Assembly (NCBI GenBank): GCA_050299335.1
Contig: JBNKVT010000058.1
Location: 1-62,501, forward strand
Direction of reading: 5' to 3'
Source of the DNA: JBNKVT01 sp050299335
GTDB lineage: Bacteria; Pseudomonadota; Alphaproteobacteria; Rhodobacterales; Rhodobacteraceae
Length of the DNA stretch: 62,501 bases
The position numbers were made by a program, and so were the translations under genes. Shown here piece by piece: positions 22,704 through 31,477 of the stretch. The notes under the pieces are model-generated. The model saw only the letters and a list, made by a program, of their open reading frames with translations. It had not been told where the DNA came from and searched no databases. Position 1 is the stretch's first letter. Every line of letters begins with the position of its first letter.

Positions 22704-23795
22704 CTAATCGCTTGGTGCGTCGTTTTGAAGACGTTTTTCCAGTGCCTCGACCTTCGCGACCAGCCGTGGCAGGCGTCGAAGCGCTTTGTATGACGCGACG
22801 TTAAGCTCCATTTTCATCGCCGGATTGCCCATCATCACCCGGTTCGAGGGCACGTTCGAGGATACCCCTGCCGCCCCGGCGATGATCACGTCCGAACCGA
22901 CGGTCAGGTTGTCCGCGACCCCCGACTGGCCGCCGATCACCACCCGGTCGCCGATCACAGTCGAGCCGGCAATCCCCACCTGGCCGCAGAGAAGGCAGGT
23001 CGTGCCCACCTTCACATTGTGGGCGATATGCACCTGGTTATCGAGTTTCGAGCCCGCGCCGATTTCGGTATCTGCGATGGTGCCGCGGTCGATGGTGACA
23101 TTGGCCCCGGTCTCGACATCGTCGCCGATCCGGACCGCGCCCAGCGAATTGATCCGGGCAAATCCTTGCGTCCGGCTGGCCTCGGAGATCTTGCCTGTCG
23201 CCCGCGCCTCTTCCAGCGCGCCGGGCTGCGGGGTGACGAAAGAAAACCCGTCCGCGCCGATCACCCCGCCCGCCTGGGCGATGAACCGGTCGCCGATCCG
23301 CACCCGGGCCCCCACCGTCACCCGGTGATAGAGCAGCGCGTCGTCGCCGATCACGGCCCCCTCGTTGATGATGCAATGGGCGAGGATGCGGGCGTTCCTG
23401 CCGATCCGCACTCCCGGCCCGATCACCACCAGCGGCCCGATGGAGGCGCCTTCGCCGATCTCGGCCCCGGGATCGACGATTGCCGAGGGATGGATGCCTG
23501 GCGGGGCCAGTGGCGGGCGTTCGAAGACCCGGGTCACCCCGGACATCGCATAACGCGACCGCGGCGCGTGGATCGCAGCTTTCAGCCCCAGCGCCTGCCA
23601 GTCGGCCCCGGGCCAGAGGATCGCCGCGCGGGCTTTGGTCCCGGCGATTGCATCGGAATATTTGGGGTCCATGGCCAGGGCCAGCTGGTCCTCGGCGGCG
23701 GCGCCGGGTTCGGCGGGGCCGGTGATTTCGAGCGTCAGATCGCCGACAGCCTCGGCACCGAGCGCTTCGGCGATTTCAGCGATGGTATGGGACAT
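22704..23795 (-). CDS. lpxD: UDP-3-O-acylglucosamine N-acyltransferase
   Basis: A 363-residue lipid A enzyme that adds the N-linked 3-hydroxyacyl chain from acyl-ACP. The N-terminal uridine-binding domain (about 1-110) leads to a left-handed helix of hexapeptide repeats (GEGASIGPLVVIGPGVRIG onward), with the catalytic histidine region VHIAHNVKVG, and ends in a helical tail (KALRRLPRLVAKVEALEKR). It stands apart from the usual bamA-fabZ-lpxA cluster and leads an ACP–ketosynthase pair. It could therefore be the only lpxD or a second copy; this window cannot tell. Confidence 0.92.
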   Translation of the reverse strand: MSHTIAEIAEALGAEAVGDLTLEITGPAEPGAAAEDQLALAMDPKYSDAIAGTKARAAILWPGADWQALGLKAAIHAPRSRYAMSGVTRVFERPPLAPPGIHPSAIVDPGAEIGEGASIGPLVVIGPGVRIGRNARILAHCIINEGAVIGDDALLYHRVTVGARVRIGDRFIAQAGGVIGADGFSFVTPQPGALEEARATGKISEASRTQGFARINSLGAVRIGDDVETGANVTIDRGTIADTEIGAGSKLDNQVHIAHNVKVGTTCLLCGQVGIAGSTVIGDRVVIGGQSGVADNLTVGSDVIIAGAAGVSSNVPSNRVMMGNPAMKMELNVASYKALRRLPRLVAKVEALEKRLQNDAPSD

Positions 23796-23889
23796 GAACC
23801 GCTCCGTTGGCCCGGTCTTCGGGTCGTCCGGGCAGGTGCCGACGCCCTGCCCGGTTCACTGGTTGCGGTTCTGCTTAGCGGCTTTGCCG

Positions 23890-25569
23890 TCAGCCTTCAA
23901 CAGCGTTCAGCGACACGCCCGCGGCCTCGAGCGCATCGAAGACACGCCGGTCGCGGCCATAGATATCCTCGCGGAACTGCGGCGTGCCGAACGCGTCGAT
24001 CCAGGCCGTCTGATAGGTCAGATAGATCGGGATCGGTGTCTCCAGATCGACCCGCCGCTCGCGCCCCCCGGCGAGATAGTTGGAGAAGGCGTTCTCCGGG
24101 TCCTCGGTCTGGAAGCTCAGCAGCAGATGCGCCAGCTCGAAGGGTTTCTGCAGCCGCACGCAGCCATGGGAGAAGGCCCGCGCGTCGCGCGAGAACAGGC
24201 TCTTGGCCGGTGTGTCGTGCAGATAGATATTGTAACGGTTCGGGAACATGAACTTCACCCGTCCCAGCGCATTCCCGCCCGAGGGCGGCTGCTTGATCAC
24301 GAAGGGGAAATTGCCCTTGGTGAACTGGCTGAAATCGATCAGCTCCGGGTTCACCCTGGTGCCGTTCCGGGTCTGGAGCGACATGTTGCCGAGGGCGGCC
24401 GGATTGCGTTGCAGCCTCGGCAGCATCTCTTCGGTGGCGATGGAGCGTGGCACGTGCCAGGTCGGGTTCACCACCATGAATTCCATCTGGTCGTTGAACT
24501 CCGGCGTCCGGTGCTTGGCCGCCTGCCCCACCACGGCGCGTGTCACATAGATCGGCTCGCCCTTTTCGAAGAAGGTCACGTGGAAATCGGCCTGATTGAC
24601 ATAGATATGCCGCTCGCCCCGGTCGAGATTGAGCCAGCGCTGGCGTTCGAGATTGACCAGAACCTGTTTCAGCCGGTCCTCGGGGCTGGCGTTGATCGCC
24701 GCCAGGGTCTTCGGCCCGGCCACGCCGTCATCGTTCAGCCCGTGGCGCAACTGGAAGGCCTTCACCGCCGCCTCGAGCGCGTCGTCGAAGACCGGCTCAT
24801 CGCCGAGATCGATACCATCGATGGCGCTCAGCCGGGCCCGCATCTGCACGACCCGGTCTCCGGACATGCCCGGCTTCAGCGTCCGGCCATTGGCCACCGG
24901 CTCTCCCCAGGCATCGTCACGGATCAGCGCCTCGAGCCGCAGCTTTTCACCGAGCAGCGTCCGGTAATGCGGATGCCGCGGGGCCAGGGACGCTAGATAG
25001 GCCGCCGGATCCTCGGCCGTGGCAATCCCGGCCAGCAGTTCGGCATCGGGCTGCCGTTCGGGCGAAATGTTCAGGTCGCTGTCGATCTTCCGCGGCTCCA
25101 GGATCCCGGTCGAGATGTCATGGGCGTATTTCAGGAACTCTTCGGAGGCCGCGATCTCGGCCAGGATACGCTCCGCCCCGCCGGGACTGGCGGCAAAGAG
25201 CTGGCCCAGTTCGGCGCCGGCATATCTGGCGACCGGCAGCCCGTGAGCCCCCGATGCCGCCAGCGCATCAACCAGTGCCGTCACCTGTGCGGGTGTCCAG
25301 AGCGGTTCGTAGTCGCGGGCCTCGTAAAAGCCCGTCAGGGCGGCATGTTTCTCGCCTCCGGCCTCGATCGCGTCGCGCAGCAGCGCGGCATCGCCAGTCA
25401 GCAGCTTGCGCGGCGGGACAGCCTCCGTCCCGGATTCCGCCGATGCTTCGGGCGCGGTCACGATATCTGTGGAGGGCGTCTCTTGCGCGGAAAGCGCGGT
25501 CGTTGTGGCCAGCAAGGCCCAGACACCAAGAACAAATGGCACTCGTTTACGGAATTCTGCAGGGATCAT
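23890..25569 (-). CDS. L,D-transpeptidase, YcbB/LdtD-like
   Basis: A 559-residue exported peptidoglycan cross-linking enzyme. The signal peptide is MIPAEFRKRVPFVLGVWALL, with cleavage near ALSAQ-ETP. An N-terminal helical region and a peptidoglycan-binding-like segment (GMSGDRVVQMRARLSAIDG) precede the YkuD catalytic domain with AFSHGCVRLQ; Cys470 would be the nucleophile. The frame stays open 348 bases upstream, but the ATG at 25569 has GAGG and gives a proper signal peptide. It is divergent from the DUF882 gene, a pairing like E. coli ycbB-ycbK. Confidence 0.9.
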   Translation of the reverse strand: MIPAEFRKRVPFVLGVWALLATTTALSAQETPSTDIVTAPEASAESGTEAVPPRKLLTGDAALLRDAIEAGGEKHAALTGFYEARDYEPLWTPAQVTALVDALAASGAHGLPVARYAGAELGQLFAASPGGAERILAEIAASEEFLKYAHDISTGILEPRKIDSDLNISPERQPDAELLAGIATAEDPAAYLASLAPRHPHYRTLLGEKLRLEALIRDDAWGEPVANGRTLKPGMSGDRVVQMRARLSAIDGIDLGDEPVFDDALEAAVKAFQLRHGLNDDGVAGPKTLAAINASPEDRLKQVLVNLERQRWLNLDRGERHIYVNQADFHVTFFEKGEPIYVTRAVVGQAAKHRTPEFNDQMEFMVVNPTWHVPRSIATEEMLPRLQRNPAALGNMSLQTRNGTRVNPELIDFSQFTKGNFPFVIKQPPSGGNALGRVKFMFPNRYNIYLHDTPAKSLFSRDARAFSHGCVRLQKPFELAHLLLSFQTEDPENAFSNYLAGGRERRVDLETPIPIYLTYQTAWIDAFGTPQFREDIYGRDRRVFDALEAAGVSLNAVEG

Positions 25570-25774
25570 CACTACCTCGTCCAAATCATACCCCTCAGGC
25601 CGCGCTATTCTACGCCAAGCCGCAGCAGACGCATCCCTGTCACCCCCGAATTCTGATAGCAGTGGGATTATTGCCGCATCTGTGGTGTTTTGCACAAAAT
25701 CGTTAATGGATTTTTTACACGAGTCGAAAAGCGGCGAAAAAGCGCCACTCCTTGATTCATTGGAAAATTTAGAC

Positions 25775-25803
25775 TTGGCAGCGAGGCGATCGCTTGGCAT
25801 AAA
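25775..25803 (+). promoter_or_regulatory. Promoter for the DUF882 gene
   Basis: TTGGCA (25775-25780), 17 bases, CATAAA (25798-25803), in an AT-rich part of the 308-base gap between the L,D-transpeptidase and DUF882 genes. The rest of this gap shows no gene. The ends of the AT-rich stretch near 25690-25730 may serve the leftward gene. Confidence 0.55.
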
Positions 25804-25877
25804 TAAACAAAATATTAACGAAGACGGACACGAGGAAGAGGCTGTCAAGCGCTTCCGGGACAAGAGGCAGACACAAG

Positions 25878-26450
25878 ATGGTGAACAACCACAAGACGGC
25901 AGATTCACGCCGCGCATTCCTGAAGACCCTGGCCGGCTCCCTGATCATCACCGCCGCTCCGACCTATTCCAAGGCCGCCGGTTTCCTGCGCGGCGCCGGC
26001 GATATCCGTCGTATCCGGATGCGCTCGGCCAGGACCGGCGAGTCCATCGACACCATCTACTGGGTCGAGGGCGCGTATATCCCCGAGGCCCTGAAGGAAA
26101 TCAATCATTTCATGCGCGACTGGCGCGAAAACGAGGTGATCAATTACGACGCCCGCAATATCGACATCATGGCCGCCGTGTCACGCCTGATGGAGACCGA
26201 CGAGCCCTATCACATGGTCTCGGGCTACCGCAGCGCCAAGACCAATGCCATGCTGCGCAGCCGAAACCGGGCTGTTGCCTCGAATTCCTATCATATCAAG
26301 GGGATGGCGGCTGATCTTAAGCTGTCCAGCCGCTCGATCTACCAGATGTCCAGTGCCGCCAAGGCCTGCAATGCCGGCGGTGTCGGCACCTATCGCCGCT
26401 CGCAGTTCGTTCATATGGATTGCGGTCCGGTCCGCACCTGGAACGGCTGA
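25878..26450 (+). CDS. Tat-exported DUF882 (YcbK-like) M15-type peptidase
   Basis: A 190-residue exported protein. The N-terminus has a twin-arginine signal (DSRRAFLKTLAGSLIITAA), so it should be folded before export. The M15-like metal-binding pieces are visible: MVSGYRSAKTNAML, SYHIKGMAADLKLSS and FVHMDCGPVRTW, as in peptidoglycan amidase/carboxypeptidase folds. It faces an L,D-transpeptidase gene, so a role in cell-wall remodelling is likely. Confidence 0.87.
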   Translation: MVNNHKTADSRRAFLKTLAGSLIITAAPTYSKAAGFLRGAGDIRRIRMRSARTGESIDTIYWVEGAYIPEALKEINHFMRDWRENEVINYDARNIDIMAAVSRLMETDEPYHMVSGYRSAKTNAMLRSRNRAVASNSYHIKGMAADLKLSSRSIYQMSSAAKACNAGGVGTYRRSQFVHMDCGPVRTWNG

Positions 26451-26507
26451 GCGGCCAGCGTCTGTCCGCTGACCCCGGTTCAAGGCGCCTTTGACGGAAT
26501 TCAGATC

Positions 26508-26855
26508 CTACGCGCCATGACGCGCCCTGCTGTCTGCCGGTGCCTCGTCGCGCGCTTCCATCCCGTAATCCCGCATCACCCCGGCGACCCGCAGCCTGTA
26601 ATCGGCAAAGAGGTGCCCTCGTCCGGCAGTCTGTGCCTCACGGTGTCGTTCCAGCCCACGCCACGCCGCCAGCGCTGCCTCGTCCCGCCAGAAGGACAGC
26701 GACAGAAGCTTGTCCGGGTTGATCAGGCTCTGGAACCGCTCCACCGAGATGAACCCGTCCACCTCCGCCAGAAGCGGCTTCAGGTCACCCGCGATCCCGA
26801 GATAGGCATCCTTGCATCCCGGCCTCGGTTCGACTTCAAAAATCACCGCGATCAT
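26508..26855 (-). CDS. ABM-domain (antibiotic biosynthesis monooxygenase-like) protein
   Basis: A 115-residue protein of the dimeric alpha/beta-barrel ABM fold. Features: MIAVIFEVEPRPGCKDAYLG, VDGFISVERFQSLINPDKLL, LSFWRDEAALAAWRG. Such proteins oxidise quinone-like substrates or act as simple binding proteins. The ATG overlaps the stop of the NIPSNAP gene by four bases, so the two form an operon, probably controlled by the divergent ArsR-type regulator. Confidence 0.8.
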   Translation of the reverse strand: MIAVIFEVEPRPGCKDAYLGIAGDLKPLLAEVDGFISVERFQSLINPDKLLSLSFWRDEAALAAWRGLERHREAQTAGRGHLFADYRLRVAGVMRDYGMEARDEAPADSRARHGA

Positions 26856-27166
26856 CCCTCGTCCTTTCCGACACGTTTCAAGAACGTCCGGTCCTCGCGC
26901 AGCAGGAACCGTTCCCTTCGGGCATACTCGAAGGCTTCCTGCCCCAGCGGGTCCGCCTTCAGCCGCGCCCGATAGGCCTCGTATTCGGCCAGGGACGGCA
27001 GAGAGTAAACCCCGTAAGCCAGTGTGGTCGAGCCTTCATGCGGTGCGAAATATCCCACCAGATCGGCCCCGCAGCGCGGGATCGCCTCGGTCCACATGCG
27101 GGCATAGTCCCGGAACGCCTCCGGCCGCGCCGGGTCGATATGGTAGCGGATGAAACAGGTCAGCAT
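26852..27166 (-). CDS. NIPSNAP-family protein
   Basis: A 104-residue dimeric alpha/beta-barrel protein: MLTCFIRYHIDPARPEAFRD, CGADLVGYFAPHEGSTTLAY, LAEYEAYRARLKADPLG. The start at 27166 has AAGGAG; the longer upstream frame overlaps the divergent regulator and is rejected. NIPSNAP proteins have no established bacterial activity. It is first in the operon, with the ABM gene overlapping its end. Confidence 0.82.
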   Translation of the reverse strand: MLTCFIRYHIDPARPEAFRDYARMWTEAIPRCGADLVGYFAPHEGSTTLAYGVYSLPSLAEYEAYRARLKADPLGQEAFEYARRERFLLREDRTFLKRVGKDEG

Positions 27167-27208
27167 GGGCAAGTCTCCTTTCCCGACCCATCTACCCCAT
27201 TGCCTTAC

Positions 27209-27221
27209 GCGAATGCTTCGC
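27209..27221. promoter_or_regulatory. Candidate operator for the ArsR-type regulator
   Basis: GCGAA-TGC-TTCGC, a short perfect inverted repeat in the 65-base gap between the divergent NIPSNAP and ArsR-type genes. CGAATG recurs close by at the regulator start. The position suits simultaneous control of both directions. Confidence 0.4.
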
Positions 27222-27231
27222 TTATGCTCGA

Positions 27232-27918
27232 ATGATGAAAGAAGGCCCCGATATCGCCCATGTCGCCGCCCTGATCGGGGACCCGGCCCGCGCCAATATC
27301 CTGACGGCACTGATGGGCGGACGGGCGCTGACGGCGTCGGAGCTTGCCCAGATCTGCGGCGTCACCCCCCAGACCGCCAGTTCCCATCTTTCCCGGCTTG
27401 AAACCGGCGGGCTGATCCGCCAGCGTAAACAGGGCCGCCATCGCTATTTCTCGCTGACCGGCGAGGATGTCGGTCAGGTCCTCGAAAGCCTGATGGGCCT
27501 AGCCGCTGCTCGTGGCCATCTGCGCCTGCGCAGCGGCCCGAAGGACCCTGCCCTCCGCAAGGCCCGCATCTGCTACAACCATCTCGCCGGCGATCTCGGT
27601 GTCCGTCTCTTCGAGGCGCTGAAACGTCACGGCCACCTTGCCCAGACCGGCGACGACCTCACGCTCACCGCCCCCGGAGCCCGTTTCGTCACCGAATTCG
27701 GACTCGACACCGATACCCTGGCATCCGGACGGCGGCCTCTCTGCCTCACCTGCCTCGACTGGAGCGCCCGGCGCGACCATCTCGCCGGTGCCCTCGGCAC
27801 AGCACTTCTCGACCGCATTCTCGCGCTTGGCTGGGCCAGACGCCGCCCCGACAGCCGGGTGATCGCGTTTTCGGAAGCGGGCGAGGCCGCCTTTCGCGCC
27901 CATTTCGCGATCACTTAA
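27232..27918 (+). CDS. ArsR-family winged-helix regulator with C-terminal domain
   Basis: A 228-residue regulator. The N-terminal winged helix (about 5-85) reads IAHVAALIGDPARANILTAL, then LTASELAQICGVTPQTASSH and IRQRKQGRHRYFSLTGEDV. The C-terminal 130 residues are longer than in classical ArsR proteins and include a pair of cysteines (PLCLTCLDWSARRDH) that might sense metal or redox state. Two ATG codons stand side by side at 27232 and 27235. It is divergent from the NIPSNAP-ABM operon. Confidence 0.8.
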   Translation: MMKEGPDIAHVAALIGDPARANILTALMGGRALTASELAQICGVTPQTASSHLSRLETGGLIRQRKQGRHRYFSLTGEDVGQVLESLMGLAAARGHLRLRSGPKDPALRKARICYNHLAGDLGVRLFEALKRHGHLAQTGDDLTLTAPGARFVTEFGLDTDTLASGRRPLCLTCLDWSARRDHLAGALGTALLDRILALGWARRRPDSRVIAFSEAGEAAFRAHFAIT

Positions 27919-27979
27919 GGCAGCGTTCCAACAGATTGGCAACGCCCGGCATCCACGGATCGTCAACCCGCATGCGCAC

Positions 27980-29134
27980 TCACCCCCCGGCAGCACGACC
28001 CTGATACCAGACCCGGAGCCGCCGCATCGCCTCTTCCATGTCCGAAGTGGTCCCGGCATAGGAAAACCGCACGAAACGCCGCCCGCGTTCGGGGTCGAAA
28101 TCGACGCCGGGCGTAATGGCGACCCCGGTCCTTTCGAGCAACTCCGCCGCCAGCGCCACGCTGTCATCGGTCAGATCCGAGACATCGGCATAAACATAGA
28201 ACGCCCCGTCCGGAGGGGCGATTTTCAAGAAACCCGCCCGCGGCAAGTCGCGCAGCAGGATGTCCCGGTTCGCCGCATAGACCGCGAGATTCCGCTGCAT
28301 CTCATCGTCGCAATCGAGGGCCGCCAGGGCCGCCACCTGCGCCACATGCGGCGCGCAGATGAACAGGTTCTGGATCAGCCGTTCGATCCGGCGCACATGC
28401 GCCTCGGGCACCACCATCCAGCCGATCCGCCAGCCGGTCATGGAGAAATATTTCGAGAACGAATTGATGACATAGACGTCGTCATCGACCTCCAGCGCCG
28501 AGACCGCCCGGTCGCCATACTGGATGCCGTGATAGATCTCGTCCGAGATAAAGGCGATCCCCCTGTCTCGGCAGGCCCCGATCAGCGCCGCCAGCGCGTC
28601 GCGGTCCAGCATGGCGCCGGTGGGATTGGCCGGGCTGGCCACCAGGAGGCCTTGCGCGTCCAACCCGTCAAGATCGTCCGGCACCGGCTGGAACCGGGTC
28701 TCGAGCCGGGTTTCGATCCGCACAGGATCGAGGCTTAGGGCCTTGAGAATATTGCGGTAGCTCGGATAGCCCGGATCGCCGGTCGCCACCCGGTCCCCGG
28801 CATCGAAAAGCGAGATGAAGGCCAGTTGGAACGCCGCCGAGGAGCCCGCCGTCACCACCACGCGCTCAGGGCTCAGGTCGATCCCGTACCAGTCCCGATA
28901 GAGCCCCGCGATCCGGGCCCTGAGTTCGGGCAGACCCAATGCCACGGTGTAGCCGAGCGACCCTTTACGGAGCGCCCGCTCCACCGCTGCCAGCGCGCCT
29001 TCGGGCGCGGGCGTGCCTGGCTGGCCGACCTCCATGTGGATCACCGAGGCCCCGCCGGACTCGGCCCTCCGCGCCGACTCCATCACATCCATCACAATGA
29101 AGGGAGAGACGTCGCCACGGGTTGAACTTCGCAT
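27980..29134 (-). CDS. PLP-dependent aminotransferase, class I/II
   Basis: A 384-residue fold-type I aminotransferase. It shows VEVGQPGTPAPEGALAAVER-type N-terminus, SLGYTVALGLPELRARIA, ASPANPTGAMLDRD, FISDEIYHGIQYG and the PLP lysine in INSFSKYFSMTGWRIGW. The amino acid substrate cannot be fixed; aspartate/alanine-type is plausible. The ATG at 29134 is chosen because the upstream frame runs through the M48 gene start. The two genes diverge with 55 bases between the chosen starts. Confidence 0.88.
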   Translation of the reverse strand: MRSSTRGDVSPFIVMDVMESARRAESGGASVIHMEVGQPGTPAPEGALAAVERALRKGSLGYTVALGLPELRARIAGLYRDWYGIDLSPERVVVTAGSSAAFQLAFISLFDAGDRVATGDPGYPSYRNILKALSLDPVRIETRLETRFQPVPDDLDGLDAQGLLVASPANPTGAMLDRDALAALIGACRDRGIAFISDEIYHGIQYGDRAVSALEVDDDVYVINSFSKYFSMTGWRIGWMVVPEAHVRRIERLIQNLFICAPHVAQVAALAALDCDDEMQRNLAVYAANRDILLRDLPRAGFLKIAPPDGAFYVYADVSDLTDDSVALAAELLERTGVAITPGVDFDPERGRRFVRFSYAGTTSDMEEAMRRLRVWYQGRAAGG

Positions 29135-29189
29135 CCTGCCTGCCCTAGAGTTCGCCAAAATCTGGGGGAGTTCCACCATCAAACGCGGC

Positions 29190-30515
29190 ATGTGGCAAGG
29201 GCTGACGGGCGCAATCGGCGCGATTGCCCTCGTAGCGGGGGTGTTTGCGGGCGGCATGGGGACCGCACAGTCGCTGATCCGCGATGCCGAGATCGAGCGG
29301 ACCCTGAAACAGATCGCCGCCCCGGTGCTGCAGGCGGCAGGGATGGGCACGGCCTCGGTCGATATCTATATCGTCAATTCCAACGAGCTGAACGCCTTCG
29401 TCGCCGGGGGGAACAATATCTTTCTCAATACAGGACTGTTGCGCCGCCTCGATACGATCGACCAGCTGCAGGCCGTCATCGCCCATGAGACCGGCCATAT
29501 CACCGGCGGCCATCTGGCGCGACGCGATCAGAAGCTGCGCTCGGTCCGGGGAGTGGCGCTGCTTGGTCTGCTGGCCGGTGCAGCGGCGGCAGCCAGCGGG
29601 CAGGGAGATATCGCGGCGGCCTCGGCGGGTCTGTCGGCGGAGGTTGCCCGGCGCGAATTGCTGGCCCATTCGAGGTCCGAGGAGAGTGCGGCCGATCAGG
29701 CCTCGGTCCGCTACATGGTCGGGGCCGGTGCGGATCCCGAGGCAATCCTCGAGGTCATGGAACTGTTCCGGGGCCAGGAGATCCTGTCCAATTCCCGTCA
29801 GGATGCCTATGTGCGCACCCATCCGATGTGGTCGGACCGGATCCGGCATCTTGAGGACCGGATCGCAAATGCCGGCCGGCCGCGGGGGCGGGCCGAGGGG
29901 CTGGATTACTGGCATCGGCGCATGGTGGCGAAATTCGATGGTTTCATCGGCAATCCGTCGCAGGTGATCCGCCGCTATGACGGCAATTCCGAGACCGATG
30001 TGCTGGCCCGCGCCGTCGCCTATCACCGCATCCCGAAGATCGATGCCGCGATGAAAAGCGTCGATGCCCTGATCGCCGCCAGGCCTAATGACCCGTTCTA
30101 CCACGAGCTCAAGGGGCAGTTCCTGATCGAGAACGGCCAGCCCGGGGCCGCTGTCGCCTCCTATCGCCGGGCCGTGTCCCTGGCGTCGAACGAGCCACTT
30201 TTGCTGGCCGGTCTCGGCCGGGCGCTGGTCGCCACCGGCGATGCCGGGGCCATGCGCGAGGCGATCGGGATTCTGGAGAAATCCCGCCAGCTCGATCCGG
30301 CCAATGCAAGGGCGCTGCGCGATCTCGGGCGCGCCTATGCCACCACCGGCAATCCCGGCCAGGCGGCCCTCGTCACCGCCGAGGCCCATGCGCTTTCCGG
30401 CAGTTTCAGGGATGCGACGATCTTTGCGAAACGTGCCCAGGGCCTGCTGCCCAACGGCTCGCCGGGCTGGCGACGGGCGCAGGATATTCTGAATGCCGCC
30501 GAGAGGGCGGGCTGA
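29190..30515 (+). CDS. Periplasmic M48 metalloprotease with TPR tail, BepA-like
   Basis: A 441-residue exported protease. The signal segment MWQGLTGAIGAIALVAGVFA precedes the M48 zinc site HETGH (H99, E100, H103); a Glu in SRSEESAADQ is the third ligand. The C-terminal part (about 300-441) is helical and TPR-like (PFYHELKGQFLIENGQPGAA). BepA/YfgC relatives help assemble or degrade outer-membrane proteins. The ribosome site is weak at this ATG, so a nearby alternative start is possible. A DsbA-like gene follows 15 bases later. Confidence 0.85.
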   Translation: MWQGLTGAIGAIALVAGVFAGGMGTAQSLIRDAEIERTLKQIAAPVLQAAGMGTASVDIYIVNSNELNAFVAGGNNIFLNTGLLRRLDTIDQLQAVIAHETGHITGGHLARRDQKLRSVRGVALLGLLAGAAAAASGQGDIAAASAGLSAEVARRELLAHSRSEESAADQASVRYMVGAGADPEAILEVMELFRGQEILSNSRQDAYVRTHPMWSDRIRHLEDRIANAGRPRGRAEGLDYWHRRMVAKFDGFIGNPSQVIRRYDGNSETDVLARAVAYHRIPKIDAAMKSVDALIAARPNDPFYHELKGQFLIENGQPGAAVASYRRAVSLASNEPLLLAGLGRALVATGDAGAMREAIGILEKSRQLDPANARALRDLGRAYATTGNPGQAALVTAEAHALSGSFRDATIFAKRAQGLLPNGSPGWRRAQDILNAAERAG

Positions 30516-30530
30516 GACAAGGAACCCACG

Positions 30531-31277
30531 ATGTTGAGACTGTTTACCGCCCTTTGCCTGCTGTTCGCAGGCGCCGCTGTTTCGGCCCAGAGTTTCGACG
30601 ATCTGTCGGATACGGACCGCAAGCTGCTTCATGCCGAGATCCGGCAGTATCTGCTGGAAAACCCTGAAATCCTGCTGGAGGTGATCGACCTTCTGGAGGA
30701 ACGCCAGGCCAACCAGCAGGCCGCCGACGATGTGGCGCTGATCGCGGCCAACCGGGCGGCGCTGGAGGATGACGGGTTTTCCTTCGTGACCGGCAATCCC
30801 GAAGGCTCGCTGACCATCGTCGAGTTTTCGGATTATCAATGCGGCTATTGCAAACGCGCCCATCCCGATATCAAGGCGCTGCTGGAAGCGCGCGACGATG
30901 TGCGTCTGGTCCTGAAGGAATTCCCCATTCTCGGCCCTGTCTCCGAGACCGCCGCTCTGGCGGCGTTGGCGGTGCTCGAAACCGAGGGGGCGGAGGTCTA
31001 TGAGCGGTTCAATGACGCGATGATGACCCATTCGGGGCGGCTGAGCGACGAAATCATCGACCTCATCGCCGCCGGTCAGGGGATCGACACCGCCCGGATG
31101 CGCGCGACGATGGCAAGCGACGAGATCAGGGGACGGGTCCAGGCCAATCTGGCGCTGGCCCAGGCGATCCGGGCCTCGGGAACGCCGACTTTCGTGGTCG
31201 GCGACCGGATACTGCGCGGCTATTTGCAGCTTGAGGATATGCTTGGCATTGTCGACGGCGAACTGGCGAAGATGTAG
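30531..31277 (+). CDS. DsbA-family periplasmic thiol oxidoreductase
   Basis: A 248-residue exported thioredoxin-fold protein. The signal peptide is MLRLFTALCLLFAGAAVSAQ. A helical N-terminal extension (about 25-85) precedes the catalytic CGYC (C104-C107) in EFSDYQCGYCKRAHPD. The cis-proline loop is ASGTPTFVVGDR. This is the Com1/ScsC-like layout. It sits 15 bases after the M48 protease gene, so the two probably work together on exported proteins. Confidence 0.9.
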   Translation: MLRLFTALCLLFAGAAVSAQSFDDLSDTDRKLLHAEIRQYLLENPEILLEVIDLLEERQANQQAADDVALIAANRAALEDDGFSFVTGNPEGSLTIVEFSDYQCGYCKRAHPDIKALLEARDDVRLVLKEFPILGPVSETAALAALAVLETEGAEVYERFNDAMMTHSGRLSDEIIDLIAAGQGIDTARMRATMASDEIRGRVQANLALAQAIRASGTPTFVVGDRILRGYLQLEDMLGIVDGELAKM

Positions 31278-31477
31278 CCCGGAACGCCCGGATTTCATGG
31301 TCTCTTTCGCGGCGGTGGGCTGAAGCCTGTCCTGTCGGGAGAAGGCTGCCGCCTGCCCGGTTTCCCCGGGTGCAGGATATTTCGGCGCTTTCAACGCCGC
31401 CCGGTTCCAGCTATAAGCGCCGACAAACCGTCGCCCGACGAGGCGCGGAGCCCAGAACCGAAGCACCGAGGGGAAGC

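Noticed and set aside
29145..31466. A 773-codon minus-strand frame across the M48 and DsbA-like genes
   Set aside because: Both genes on the plus strand have signal peptides and catalytic motifs; the antisense peptide has none and is rich in Gln, Gly and Arg, as expected for a shadow.
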